Assembly (NCBI GenBank): GCA_036873755.1
Contig: JAVTVY010025326.1
Location: forward strand, 1 to 64,000
Length of the DNA: 64,000 bases
Origin: Hanleya hanleyi
Taxonomy: Eukaryota > Mollusca > Polyplacophora > Lepidopleurida > Hanleyidae
Direction of reading: 5' to 3'
This document shows, piece by piece, positions 53,641-64,000 of this stretch (position 1 is its first letter; every line of letters starts with the position of its first letter). The position numbers and the translations under genes were made by a program. Under the pieces are notes generated by a model that was given only the letters and a program-made list of their open reading frames with translations, was not told where the DNA came from and searched no databases.

Positions 53641-54785
53641 AGCAGAGAGAAAGTCCTCTGCTGGGTCATCAACCCTGATGGGATCCGTTGATTACAAGTC
53701 CAAGCCTGGTTAAAAACATATGCTTCGCATATACTTTCACGCAACTCAGTTATCGTCAAAGATCTAAATGCTCAGTGGCAAACCGATTTGGTTAAAACGA
53801 TTGCCATACCCAAATACAACGGTAGAAATCGTTATATACTGACATGCAGAAAAACCCTTATATTTGCAAGTCGACTCCACGTTTCCTCAAGGTGGAGTTA
53901 GACAAGGCTCGGCAACAGACACCTTATCTAAAAAGACGTTCGAGCTTGAGCACTGGTCACGACCCCAACGATATTCAATCACAAAGGCAATTATGGTTTC
54001 AATTCTTCTTGCATTCATAATTCTTCTTGCCTTCTTAATAGCTTATATCTATAAAATTATCCTGTTCAGCATTCAGTGCGGCAAACGGGCATATACGGAT
54101 CAATGGCTGGGTTCGTCTACACAGTGATCGGGGTCACGGAATCAATTTTGTCCTCCCTCACTTATGTCCCTTGGCTGTGCGTAAATATCATGACTCAATT
54201 ACGGTGAAAAAACTCTGAAAAAGGGTAAGTCGACCCCCCACCTTGTTCGACTTTCAAAGTTGGCACCGGGCCTGGGAAATATAATTGAAATCACTCTCAC
54301 AGATTTTTCCAGAAATTGGGCTGACTTTGGCCGTTTTTCAACTTTTGAGCTTGGAGGTGAAAGTTCGAGTTTTTTAAATTTTCTGGTGCTGTATCTTAAG
54401 ACAATGGAGTAATCATGCTCTTTCAGAGAATATATACATACAAGTGATTTGGGTTGACGATTTTACGACAATTGTTTGACAAAAAGCGGACCCATGATCT
54501 ATTCTCTATTGAAAAGAAGAATCTCCAAAGAGCACCTTTAAGGATTTGAGCGATAGTGAAAAGAGGAACAGTGTAAGGCGTTCGAGTGGTACATGATTTC
54601 GGGACAACACAAGACCCACCAGTAACGTTGCAGTCACTGCCAGTCCCGTGACCCTACTGTTCCACACAGCCACAATCATAAGCCTCACTATCACCAGGTA
54701 TGCGGTGTGTCGAACACTAAGTCTTGCAGAGCGGGCTCGTTACGTTTGGGAAGGCTGGCTTGCTGTCGCAGCGCAATCCCAGTAT
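53641..54785. other. Relic sequence, no gene assigned
   Basis: A short plus-strand open frame (53864-54127) contains one strong hydrophobic segment (VSILLAFIILLAFLIAYI). It may be a remnant of a membrane protein of the virus-like relic to its right, but I cannot assign it. Confidence 0.3.
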
Positions 54786-54938
54786 GGAAACAAGCCTATG
54801 TTTATGTATACTTTTGTCTTTTTGAATTTGGTGCTAATACTGTTATATGGAAATGGAATAGGTCTTTGGATTATGGACGCGGATATTCTCTAATGGACGA
54901 CGGCTGGATTATGAATGACGGACTAGACGCTTGTAACT
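54786..54938 (+). repeat. 155-bp mobile repeat, copy 2
   Basis: Starts with GGAAACAAGCCTATG and ends with GACGCTTGTAAC. Same length and ends as copies at 56071-56227, 53389-53535 (reverse) and 57471-57624 (reverse). Confidence 0.85.
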
Positions 54939-55079
54939 GAACGATTAAAGCGAAGTTCTCTTCAACAAACACGCGATTACACCCACATTGGTGATTTGGT
55001 GAACAATATGGGCGAACTCAAGCAAAGTCCCAAGGGCTGGCAGACTTTTCCACATAAGTTGTGATGCATGTTCACACCA

Positions 55080-55370
55080 AACCCTTCATATTCGTCAATG
55101 ACGTGGACATGACGTACAACGATTACAACTTTTGTGTTATCACGAGTAATTGTGTCAGACCTAATTTCGAGTGAACCAAAACCGTGATAGACCTGAATGC
55201 TTTACATTTATTCGGACGTGGTCGACATATATCTCGCCGGGAACAACAACGCCCCATTGCTACGCTTCCTCCCGGAGACAGGCCAATACAGAGATCTAGT
55301 CTTTCAAAGCTTCACCCACATTCTTCATCCTTATGACTTTCGGACCGCAAGCTTAAGTGACTGTTCTTAT
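55080..55370 (+). pseudogene. Possible penton-like (minor capsid) relic
   Basis: The stretch LYIYSDVV...NNNAPLLRFLP...GQYRDLVFQSF resembles the C-terminal half of an uncharacterised protein that accompanies the capsid gene in related invertebrate elements and is plausibly a penton-type protein. It has stops upstream and a stop soon after. It lies just upstream of the capsid relic in the same orientation. I rely on remembered family patterns only. Confidence 0.4.
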
Positions 55371-55794
55371 CACGGGCACATATTGTTGTTAAGTCTATGC
55401 TGATTGGTTGTTTTCTTGTCTGCTGAGACAGTAACCATATCTGAAGATGCTGGACAGTCACAAGAAGTAGGTAAGCCTCGTACATCACCAGATTCATGGT
55501 TATTGTACGCCAGGGACCTCTCTCTTCCTGTCCGACAGATTCGACGTTTGCACTAAAAGAATCGATCTAAAGTTTACACCTGATCGATCACATGAAATGT
55601 GCGTGCATGATATCATTGCGATGCGCACAGCTGCGTGAACTACCATAGGAAACAATCCGGAGGTGGCATGCCAGTATTTAGCGACACGCACATAGCGGAC
55701 TCGCGTAGTTCACTATCATCCAACACCGTACGTCGAACGGAGTGCCAACCTAACTCTTACGACACGTACTAAGCGCCCAGCGCTCTCTTGTCAT

Positions 55795-56010
55795 CCAAGA
55801 CGCAAACCTGTTTGTCGGCAACGCGAAACATGCATATCATATCTTAAATAGACGGCAAAGTTACCAGAACCTCTTTTGACGACTGGTCAAATCTATCAGG
55901 ACAAAGGGAATCACATCAATCGAGACGATTTTTGTGATGGATATACATTGTTGTGCTTCAAACTCACCCTGACATCAGACAATGATCATCAGTCGACACG
56001 TGCGACATCG
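55795..56010 (+). pseudogene. Capsid-like relic, fragment 1
   Basis: Two pieces match the capsid-like gene at 1417-2316: VIQDANLFVGN, corresponding to its first third, and NRDDFCDGYTLLCF, corresponding to its end. What lies between is deleted. Frames are broken. Confidence 0.7.
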
Positions 56011-56029
56011 GCCTCTGCCTTGCTGCTAC

Positions 56030-56700
56030 CTACCAAGTATCCAGCTATAAGATCGTCATCCAAGATGCAGGAAACAAGCCTATGTTTATGTATACTATGA
56101 TTGTCTTTTTGAATTTGGTGCTAATACTGTTATATGGAATATGGAATAGGTCTTTGGATTATGGACGCGGATATTCTCTAATGGACGACGGCTGAATTAT
56201 GGATGACGGATTAGACGCTTGTAATTGTGGTATATCCGCAAAGTCAAACAAAATTCGGCAGCACAGTTGGGTTATATTAAAGCCTTAGAGAGAAAAAAAC
56301 ATACCCAATAAGCCATTCGATGTGTGCAAGTCAAAGTCTTTCTCATACATGCTTAGAATCTAATCACAAAGTAAGAAATTATTTCCTGAGGGATCTCCGC
56401 CAGCAGCTGAGCACATTCTTTGTGAGAAACAGCAGTATCAACGGGACAAACGGGCACATTTCCTTCAATATCAAGCATTTCAACATCAACTCTAGGCGCT
56501 GCATGTGAATGACCAGCATGTCCCAGAACGTCCGTTACAACTTGACTGTAGACGACACAATTACCAGAACCTCTTTTCGACGAGTGGCCTATTCGATCAG
56601 GACAATCAATCGGGACGACTTTGGTGACGGGTACAAATGGTTCTGCTTCAACCTCACCCCGACGTTAGACAACGATCATCGGTGGAACCTCATCAACACA
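56030..56700 (+). pseudogene. Capsid-like relic, fragment 2, split by a 155-bp repeat
   Basis: YKIVIQDA is followed immediately by the mobile repeat (56071-56227). The capsid homology then resumes with YIRKVKQNSA, FNIKHFNIN and NRDDFGDGYKWFCFNLTP. There are several stops. Its order and spacing match the capsid-like gene of the element at the left end of the window. Confidence 0.75.
56071..56227 (+). repeat. 155-bp mobile repeat, copy 3, inside the capsid relic
   Basis: Begins GAAACAAGCCTATG and ends GACGCTTGTAATTG. It interrupts capsid homology between two adjacent codons, so it is a genuine insertion. Confidence 0.85.
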
Positions 56701-56789
56701 GACTAAATTGCGGTTAGAAACTAACTTTAGGGTACCACCAGTGTGTCATCATTGAAGTGTGCAAGACCAAAACGTCCTCTGCTACCATT

Positions 56790-57230
56790 CCATTCAACAT
56801 GGATAGGAACCAAATCTCAACCGTGCTCGAGCACAATCCGTGTTTACGGAATCCCTTTCAACGGGTATTTGCCCGAGACATCTTCCCGTTCAGTCAAGTG
56901 TACCTCGCCAGGGTTTGTGCTCAACACGGATGACGCCAGTGACTGACTCGATCAACAGTAGGTCGCCGTGTACTTGAAAGACGACGAGGGCGAGTGGTTA
57001 AATTGGTATGGACTACCACCCATCAATCCAGATTTTACCGTCTTCATGCGCGGATGGATCTGGTGTTGGAACAGACCAGCGTTCCAAGACACTCGCTGCA
57101 GCGTGTGCGGACAGCAGTGCCTGTTTCATCACCCCATGGATGCCTGAGACTGAAACTGCCCACTATCGCGCAGATATTGGAGGACCACTCCCCGACCGAA
57201 GACCAGATCGAAGATGAGTTTCAGGTGATG
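56790..57230 (+). pseudogene. Adenain-like protease relic
   Basis: It aligns with the protease at 948-1415: a start-like MDRNQISTVLE region, PFQRVFARDIFPF, NWYGLPPINPDF and CSVCGQQCLF. The residue at the catalytic His is no longer His, and stop codons occur near 56941-56961. It follows the capsid relic directly, the same order as in the better element. Confidence 0.75.
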
Positions 57231-57470
57231 CATCCCATTCGACGAACTCGAGGAGTTGCTCAGTGTGGACGGATCCAGGATCTGGGGTTTGGTCCGGGTC
57301 GGGAATTGGCCCAAAGGCTGGTCATATTTGTAAAGGTGGGATCGCAAAGCGAGTTGCATGCGATCACACTCACAATTGGATATAGTTCAACGCCTCGATG
57401 TACTTCCGGTGTGATGGCTAACGATGTCCTGGGGATTAGTGTCTCTTATCATATCCTTTTCATTCAGGAC

Positions 57471-57722
57471 TACAAGCGTCTGGTCCGTCATTCATAATTC
57501 AGCCGTCGTCCATTAGAGAATATCCGCGTCCATAATCCAAAGACCTATTCCATATTCCATATAACAGTATTAGCACCAAATTCAAACAGACAATCATAGT
57601 ATACATAAACATAGGCTTGTTTCCTGCAAGAGAGAAGCGGTCAACAGTTCTCAATGATGCCGGCAAGACATTATGATGTTCCAAAAATATCAAATCCGTA
57701 TCGCTGATCAGTATTCTTAATC
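57471..57722 (-). repeat. 155-bp mobile repeat with extra flank, copy 4
   Basis: The core is 57471-57624; the flank to 57722 is shared with copy 1. Copies 1 and 4 bracket the whole virus-like relic in the same orientation. Confidence 0.8.
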
Positions 57723-57869
57723 CATAATATTCGTTGTAAAGTCGTCATCTAAAGAATGATGTATCTCAGTCACGCTTTGATTGTGACTGTTCATATGAGT
57801 ATCATGAGGATCTTGAGTACATGGGTTCATACGGCCCCTAGCCCCGGGTTAAGCGGAATTAGACACAAG

Positions 57870-59010
57870 TTACAAAACGTAACGCCATAGATCTTGCACG
57901 CTACGCTCGTATTTTGCTATCAGCTTGCGATATGTATCGCCAAATTTGAGAAACTTTGAGCGGAGGCGCTTGGTGGTGTAGCCCTGTTTTATAAGTTTCT
58001 GCAACATTGTTTTGTGACGTTGATTAAAATCGTCACATTTAACACAGGATCTAGCAAATGCTACTAGGCGTGATATGTATACGCCATATGCAGGTCCCAC
58101 TGGAATATTACTGTCCAGAAAGGGATAGTTTACGATGTCGAAGGTGTAATTATCTCTTTTGTCATACAGTCGACGAGAGAGAAGGCCCGCTTCAAATACG
58201 ATGTGCCTGTAGGGTTATCTGTAGTTTCCTTCAAATCCAGTGAAGGTGGATATATATCCTCCACTGCGTCATTTATATAGCGATTATCCACAGCGAGAAG
58301 ATCGTTTATATAGCGTTTGGTGAATGAGAAGGAACGGGCTTTCCGTAAAAAGTTGTTTACGTTATCCTGAGGTATGTGCTTCAGAATAGGTTAACCAGAA
58401 GACTATTCTGTGAAGTCATGTGACGCAGTCAGTATGTCGGCATCTCTACCCACTTCCCTTATATGTGTTGTAATTTGAATGGATCGGTTTTTGAAAGCGC
58501 CTACATATAGTCATATTCGTAAGAGAACAGATATAGGTCAGCCAATAGGGGTGCACAATTAGTACCCATTGGAATACCTATATGCTGTTGATATATTGTG
58601 TTGCCAAATTTCACATAGATATTTTTAATGAGAAATTTAATCAACTCTATAAACAAAGAAACATCCTATGAATGATATCGCTTGTATGTAGTAGAGCTAA
58701 AGAATGCTTTATGGCTTCCGATATTAATATATCTACGATCATTTTTCTTGAACACAGATACTATTAATGAACTTAGACGGTCAATAAGGTCCTGATGAGG
58801 GATTGTGGTATAGCGAGTCGAGAAATCCCATGTGGATACATGTCTATACGGTATGTGACCTTTAGCATCAAGTTCTTCCGTAAGACGTTTTGAGGTTTTC
58901 AATATCCACATACATTCAACGCCAGAGTTTTTAGAAATAGTGGCGCAATACCTTTCCCAAAATGCTTTTACCTCTTGAAGGGCCCTCGTCAACAGGGTTG
59001 AAAGAAGCTT
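57870..59010 (-). pseudogene. Penelope-like reverse transcriptase relic
   Basis: On the minus strand, pieces in several frames read WDFSTRYTTIPHQDLIDRL, a degraded catalytic box TKRYINDLLAVDNR (about 58285-58312, with Asn for the first Asp of YxDD), and finally VYISRLVAFARSC. That last part and its spacing are typical of Penelope-like elements. Many stops and frameshifts are present. No GIY-YIG endonuclease is visible. Confidence 0.7.
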
Positions 59011-59742
59011 GGTGGTGCAGCTTCAAGAACCAGCTATGAATCTAGCTTTGTATGGTGATTTATGCATTTTGGGAGTCTTATTCTTGCAAATGTGGAGAAA
59101 AATGTCCTAGCTGGGTTAGAAGATAGGAGCCGGACACTTTTAACCATCGGGCATTTTTGTGTCACCATATTGGTTGGGGAAGGGCCCAAAAGGACTGACC
59201 ACATACGTGCAATCTGTGACCATTACAAATCCAGATCTGTCGATCCCGGGGAAGGGGGAGGGGGATAAGGGGGACAAGTGTGTGTCCCCGAAGCAGTTTC
59301 TATGAATTCAGATCACTCGAGGCCTGGATGTAAACACCACGGGACCCTGACGTCCATAACTAGGTGATTCAGTGCTGTAAAGAGAAGTTCATCATATGAA
59401 CCTAAACCGATTGAAAGCTTCCTATCTGAAATAAAGAGACAATATCCTGGATTGTTGACTGAAAAGGTATGTGAATGGGTACCATACGGTTCTACTGCAA
59501 TTAGTGACGTTCGATAGCTCGATCATAATTTTTTGAGGAACGAATCACGTTTTGTCCTAAATATATCACCGAATCTTCTTCGTTAGACATGGACATTAGA
59601 CTCGTGTTTACATGGATATTAGACTCGTGTTTACATGGACATTAGACTCGTGTTTTCTTCAAGTGTCAATACAATAGTAATGTACTTTTGTACATTGTAT
59701 CGAATGTGTCTGTATCGAATCTATAAGCAATAATATACTTAC
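59011..59742. other. Intron or flank of the giant-exon gene; no gene
   Basis: A short threefold repeat of TTAGACTCGTGTTTACATGG-type sequence is at 59597-59655. A stretch at about 59100-59150 (GATAGGAGCCGGACAC) resembles the minus... plus-strand text at 52225-52265. Nothing coding is supported. Confidence 0.4.
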
Positions 59743-62700
59743 TGCATGTGTACTCTACCATCTCGATGAAACCCGGGGCACATATTCCATGTTCTTCACC
59801 AATCTCAAAAAGGGCCGGGTTGAAATAATACAACAGTTCTTCATCCTCAAATAACAGGGATTCGTCGCGTAGGCTGTTTTGAATCCTCTGGATACCGGAC
59901 AGTAATATCTGTGATGAATTTGCGTATCGTTCGGCGCATGTGGTTTCCACGCATGCTTCCCTGTCTGAGCAGTTCGTAGTTAACACAAGGGAAAGGGTTG
60001 ATTGTGCTTCGGAAACTTTTGTGACTTGAACAGTTATTTGGTTGGTTACCTCATTCACAATATCTGATATCGCCGATGTAAAGCTCTCGCTTAAAGACGT
60101 AGACTCTAACAGACGGCGCGAGACTCCTTCATCAGTTGTCGACAGTTTTGTCACGAAACCCATTTCAATTTCAACCTGTGGACATGCGGCTTGTGCCTTT
60201 CTGATATTCAGAACCATCTCATTGGAAAAAACACGGCCATACTCATTTGAGGCTATATATAAATACAGTCCCGATGAGGAAACCTGAGCGTGAAACATAT
60301 ACAACATCTGCTCTATAACGGGAGGATAGAGAGATGTTGAGTGCCATTGGATATCTGGCGTAGGATTGGCCGCAGTGTCAGATATCATCGAGAATTCTGT
60401 TCCCGATAACATTTCGACGCAAGATGGCAGTGGTGATTTCAGCCTAGCTCCATATACAACCGAAATCTTTGCAGGTTTCGATGATATGTTGGCGATGTGA
60501 TTCCCTGCAACACATGTATATGAGTCATCATCAGCTACTGACACGTTTGTTAATGTAAGAGATTTAGTAGTTATTCCAGTAAACACTTCATTCTTGTTCC
60601 AATAGTAACTGGGTGTAGGAATACTTTCAGCATTACAGGTAAGCATCACCGAGCTACCCTCTTTGGTGGTTATATTGGCAGGATGTTCGATGAAACTTGG
60701 AGCAGTTCCGCAGAATATGTCACGGGTGTCTATAATATTGATCAAATCCATCAGGTGTATGGATATATTCTTCACTTCTTCAGTAGTTCTGCTGTCGTTG
60801 CCGAGTAGATCATAGTACCAGGTCTCCATTTCCGGTAGGTGGTCTTTAGCCACGGACACCAACTGTGGATCGACCGATTCTAGAAGTTGGTAGAGTTGAC
60901 CGAACGTCCACACCACGCAATCATGGTACCCAGAGCAATCACTAGTATTGAAGTATTCCTTGGTAGCATTTTCCATTTCAGACTTCCAGATAGTTACAAT
61001 TTGATAACTTGATAGAACGTTGGCAGCTTCATCGTTCTGGAGCAGGATAAATTGTGTCGCATTTTTGCTCGCCTGAACAACTTCGTCGTCATCTGGATTT
61101 GTGTCGTTCATGACCTTGTAAATATCATCTTTGGTCAGATTAAAATCTTCATAAGCAATGTCAAAGTCTACTTCAGCGTCTTCGGCTGACAATCCAGCTG
61201 TCATATTCAACATCATTGCATACTGCGAGGAATTGTCCTTAGCATTCCTCACCTGTGTGCTCATTTCTGTGGTAACGTTATGCAATGCTTCGACTCCCAT
61301 TTGTAGAAATTCAAACAGTGGACTGTATTCACGACAAAGTTCGGCCCAGCTGTTTACGTTATCCTGAGAATCTGTATTGATGACAATGTTTATCGTGCCA
61401 TTTCCTAAAGTTGCGCTATCTTCGAAATCGTTAGTACCATTAGTTGCAGCCCTGCGGCTTCTGAAGATTTTGTGCATTTTAGAATACATCTGGAATTCAA
61501 TGGATCGCTTTCGCTTACCAAAAACACCCTTTATCTCTTCCCAGAAGTTCCCCACCAGCCTCTTAGCCACGTTCCACAAACTGGTCAGAATATTTCCAAA
61601 GTTTACACGAAACGTCTCTTTTCTCCACCCCAGTTTGAAGGGATTTATTTCGCAGAAGACTTCGAATTCTAGGAGATCTTTAGTTGACAGTTCAACTTCG
61701 AAACCACAAGCTTTGATGTCAATTATACTTTGCAAACCGTATTCAATAATCAGGCTGAAGACACGTTGTGCTACTTTGACGGCTTCCTTTACAATTTGGA
61801 TTGCTAATCTCGCGGCATCAAACGTGAATTTCACAGCTTCCAATCCTAACTTTGCAAGGTCAAAAACAGCCTTCACAACTTCTAAAACCACGCGTGACTT
61901 GTCAACCACTACCTGGGCCAGGGTGAGCGCGGCTTTAGCCACATCGAGGGCAACCATCGGGATACGAACAAATATTTTTGCTACTTCTAGCGCTGCATAA
62001 GCAAGGCCCCTTACCACATAGCAAAGGGCATTTTTGGCATGACAAATAAAATCGGGAATTCTCAGCATACATGATGTCCAACTTATGCAAGGGTATCGTA
62101 TCCCCCACCAGCCCCTACACGTCCGAATCCTTATCCCGGGAATGCATATATCCCCACACGACCGAATACGACATAATCCATCAACCCGCTTTTGTGCATT
62201 CCTGAGCTTTTCTAGTGCTCTTTCAAACGGCTCTTTTGCATCGTCTACCCTCCGTTTTACCGATTCTAATCGAGCAATGGCCCGGTCAAATACGACGTTG
62301 GCTTTGTCGACGTCGTTCTTTTTTCGATCGAGCCAGTTTTGGGCATCTGACAGTTTCTCTGTGGCTTTTCTCAACGATTCTTGAGCCATAGACAATCTTT
62401 TCACAACATTATCGGCCAAATTTTTACTAAAACGCCTCAATGCAGCACCTAAACCATCTTCTAAAGAATCCCCAACTGGCAAAAATTCTCCGCGTACTCG
62501 TAAAGCCCATTGTGATACAGGGACAAATATGTCCGCCCCTACTGTCACCCTTACTTTAAATAAGTTCCATAGTGTATCCTCTGTTACCAAGTAAATACCT
62601 TTGTTTGTAACTAAAGTATCTGTTGTCCGGACAAACCCAAGAAACTTCAGTCGCGTATGGAGCCGAATAACAAAGTCATTACTCTGACGAGCAAGGGCGA

Positions 62701-63552
62701 CCTCTACACCAGCACCGACTTGGATGGACAGAAATTGCCATACTTTGCTTTCTCCAATGTCGGATAGTGACAATTTTGTCTCCAGCAATCCAAAGATTCT
62801 GACTGCGCCTTGACCATGTAAGTGTTCATAAAACTCACTAAATTGTCCACATAGTCCAACTCCGACCTCTGAAACGACAAACTCTCCCTGAATAGCCAAG
62901 AAATAGGTAAAAACGGTGATTGAGAAGCGCCCTCGGATTCCTACAGTACTGGATCGCTGTAAACGAGCCGTTATATCAGTAGAGAGGTTCTTCACAAGAT
63001 TAGATGCAGTTCGTTTCAGTAGGGATAACTCGTGGTCGACCTGGAGCACTAAGTCGTCTAAAAATGATTCAAAGAGCAACGAAGTGCGTTCTTTAAGGTC
63101 GTTGAACCTGTCGTCAAATTTCTGAATTTGTCCTGCCACATCCTTGGTGATATCAGCTAGTTCGGACATGATTAGTCTGGGTTTGTTCACTAAGAAGTCT
63201 GATATGTGGTTCATTAACTCTGCTAGACAATCTTGCAGTTTCAAGAGGACTTCCAATGCCCAAGAAACCAAGGACTGTCCGAGAAGCTTGAGTTCTGATT
63301 TCAAGAATTCCAGAAGACGAGATGCTGCTGCTCTTGTACTTTGCAATAAGGTTTTAAAGATCTCTTCAGGAGACTCAATATCTTGAGTGGACATGTCATC
63401 AAAAGACTTGAAAACATAGGCTGTAATCTCGGCCGTAAACAGGATGTCTTCTACTATCGGAATACCACGAAGCAATGTTGTATCTACGTTAGCGGCCAGG
63501 AATACCCCAGATGGATTGGCACCTTCTCCACAGGAATGCCTCTCAATTTGTC
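59743..63552 (-). CDS. Giant exon of a large extracellular protein (coiled coil, Cys-rich knot, furin sites, Ig domains)
   Basis: One exon of 3810 bp, bordered by acceptor ACTTACAG and donor GTAAGT, with phase 1 at its 3' end. Counting from the Leu codon at 63475: residues 1-340 are helical, then beta-rich; 345-433 form a charged coiled coil; 435-485 hold eight cysteines and four Trp. Residues 492-572 are an amphipathic repeat of VxxAKxxxxLA type. KRKR (654-657) and RSRR (672-675) are furin-like sites. N-glycosylation sequons are frequent after 675. A complete I-set Ig domain lies at about 926-1007 (LTC...DDDSYTCVAGN) and a second Ig-like one at about 1010-1093 lacks its Cys pair. I do not recognise the family. 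A secreted or membrane-anchored receptor/adhesion role is inferred. Confidence 0.75.
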
Positions 63553-63646
63553 CTGTAAGTATGAATTTGAAGGCGTAATCTATCTTATATTAACACACAT
63601 TTAACTCATTGTACAGTGAATGAAAGAATGATGAATTTGTATTTAC

Positions 63647-63787
63647 CAAAGATACAGACATACATTGTATGCTGAGCGAATTGCACAATTCTGTAGTCCA
63701 TATCGGTCAAACCTCGGAAAAGTTCATCTCGATCATCGTGAACAGCGTATATTACCATGATATGAGGCGGAACCGTGCAACTGGTCT
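63647..63787 (-). CDS. Upstream exon of the giant-exon gene
   Basis: The 141-bp open stretch has acceptor ACATGTAG and donor GTAAATAC. It ends one base into a codon, which is completed by the two bases at the start of the giant exon. It encodes a hydrophobic-charged mix (YAVHDDRDELFRGL...TMYVCIF). The gene must continue beyond the window on its 5' side, because there is no signal peptide here. Confidence 0.6.
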
Positions 63788-64000
63788 CTACATGTTATTA
63801 TTCAACTTTGAACAGAATTCTCCGAAGCGATACTATACCCACACTCTGTATTGATGGTGCAGTTACGGTGTCAACATGCTACCATTACGGAAAAATTGTT
63901 ATGATTTCTTTTTTTTCGATAAGTTTTATCGCGTGTGAATACGCAGCGAATTGTTTCCATATAATAGAGTGAAGCTTGAGAAACCGTGGTGGATATTATG
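63788..64000. other. Upstream intron, no further exon seen
   Basis: No open frame with splice borders was found before the window end. Confidence 0.4.

Noticed and set aside
62085..62384. Plus-strand open frames across the giant exon
   Set aside because: Antisense shadows of the long minus-strand coding exon.

Overview
The window looks like nuclear DNA of a marine invertebrate, most probably a mollusc. Coding information is split by introns with canonical GT/AG borders, most of the sequence is nested transposon debris, and two repeat copies end in the GCGACGTTAAA + (CACT)n tail that I associate with mollusc repeats. The species cannot be told from the sequence.

Layout. Positions 1-5530 hold a compact virus-like element of the Polinton/adintovirus gene world. 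A capsid-like gene and an adenain-type protease lie on the minus strand. A zinc-finger/packaging-ATPase gene and a short zinc-finger gene lie on the plus strand. Both sides carry arrays of a related repeat in opposite orientation, with a CTGCGCATGCGCAG palindrome (a perfect NRF1-type site). No polymerase or integrase is visible. A 150-bp tandem array (5531-6035) and a nearly full-length minus-strand LINE with a 2A-like motif (6172-10169) follow. The LINE sits inside one of two 420-bp direct repeats. A 4.8-kb near-perfect palindrome (11488-16268) comes next, then a decayed DIRS retrotransposon (16269-21090) and a much better preserved DIRS element (29758-35235) with Gag, RT-RNase H, methyltransferase-like and tyrosine recombinase regions. 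A 2.4-kb repeat occurs twice (23508-25980 and 38850-43785). The second copy was split by two short terminal-inverted-repeat elements that each contain a tRNA-like module, and one also encodes a small Cys-rich protein. A recent 1.6-kb tandem duplication (35243-38365), foldback elements, a minisatellite and two tRNA-derived SINEs fill the region up to 46.4 kb.

The right end holds real host coding sequence, all on the minus strand. There is a 3.8-kb giant exon (59743-63552) plus an upstream exon (63647-63787) of a large extracellular protein with coiled coil, Cys-rich knot, furin-like sites and Ig domains. There are also three exons (49521-52539) encoding one fibronectin type III domain, a transmembrane helix and a short tail. 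All these exons share phase 1, so they may be one gene interrupted by a 7-kb intron. That intron is filled with a second, wrecked virus-like relic (capsid, protease and a possible penton-like remnant), copies of a 155-bp mobile repeat and a Penelope-like reverse transcriptase relic.

The most interesting material is the 5.5-kb virus-like element with its inverted NRF1-site arrays and its pair of zinc-finger proteins that share both ends, the giant palindrome, the tRNA-bearing short elements caught inside a dated host repeat, and the unannotated-looking giant-exon/FN3/TM gene.
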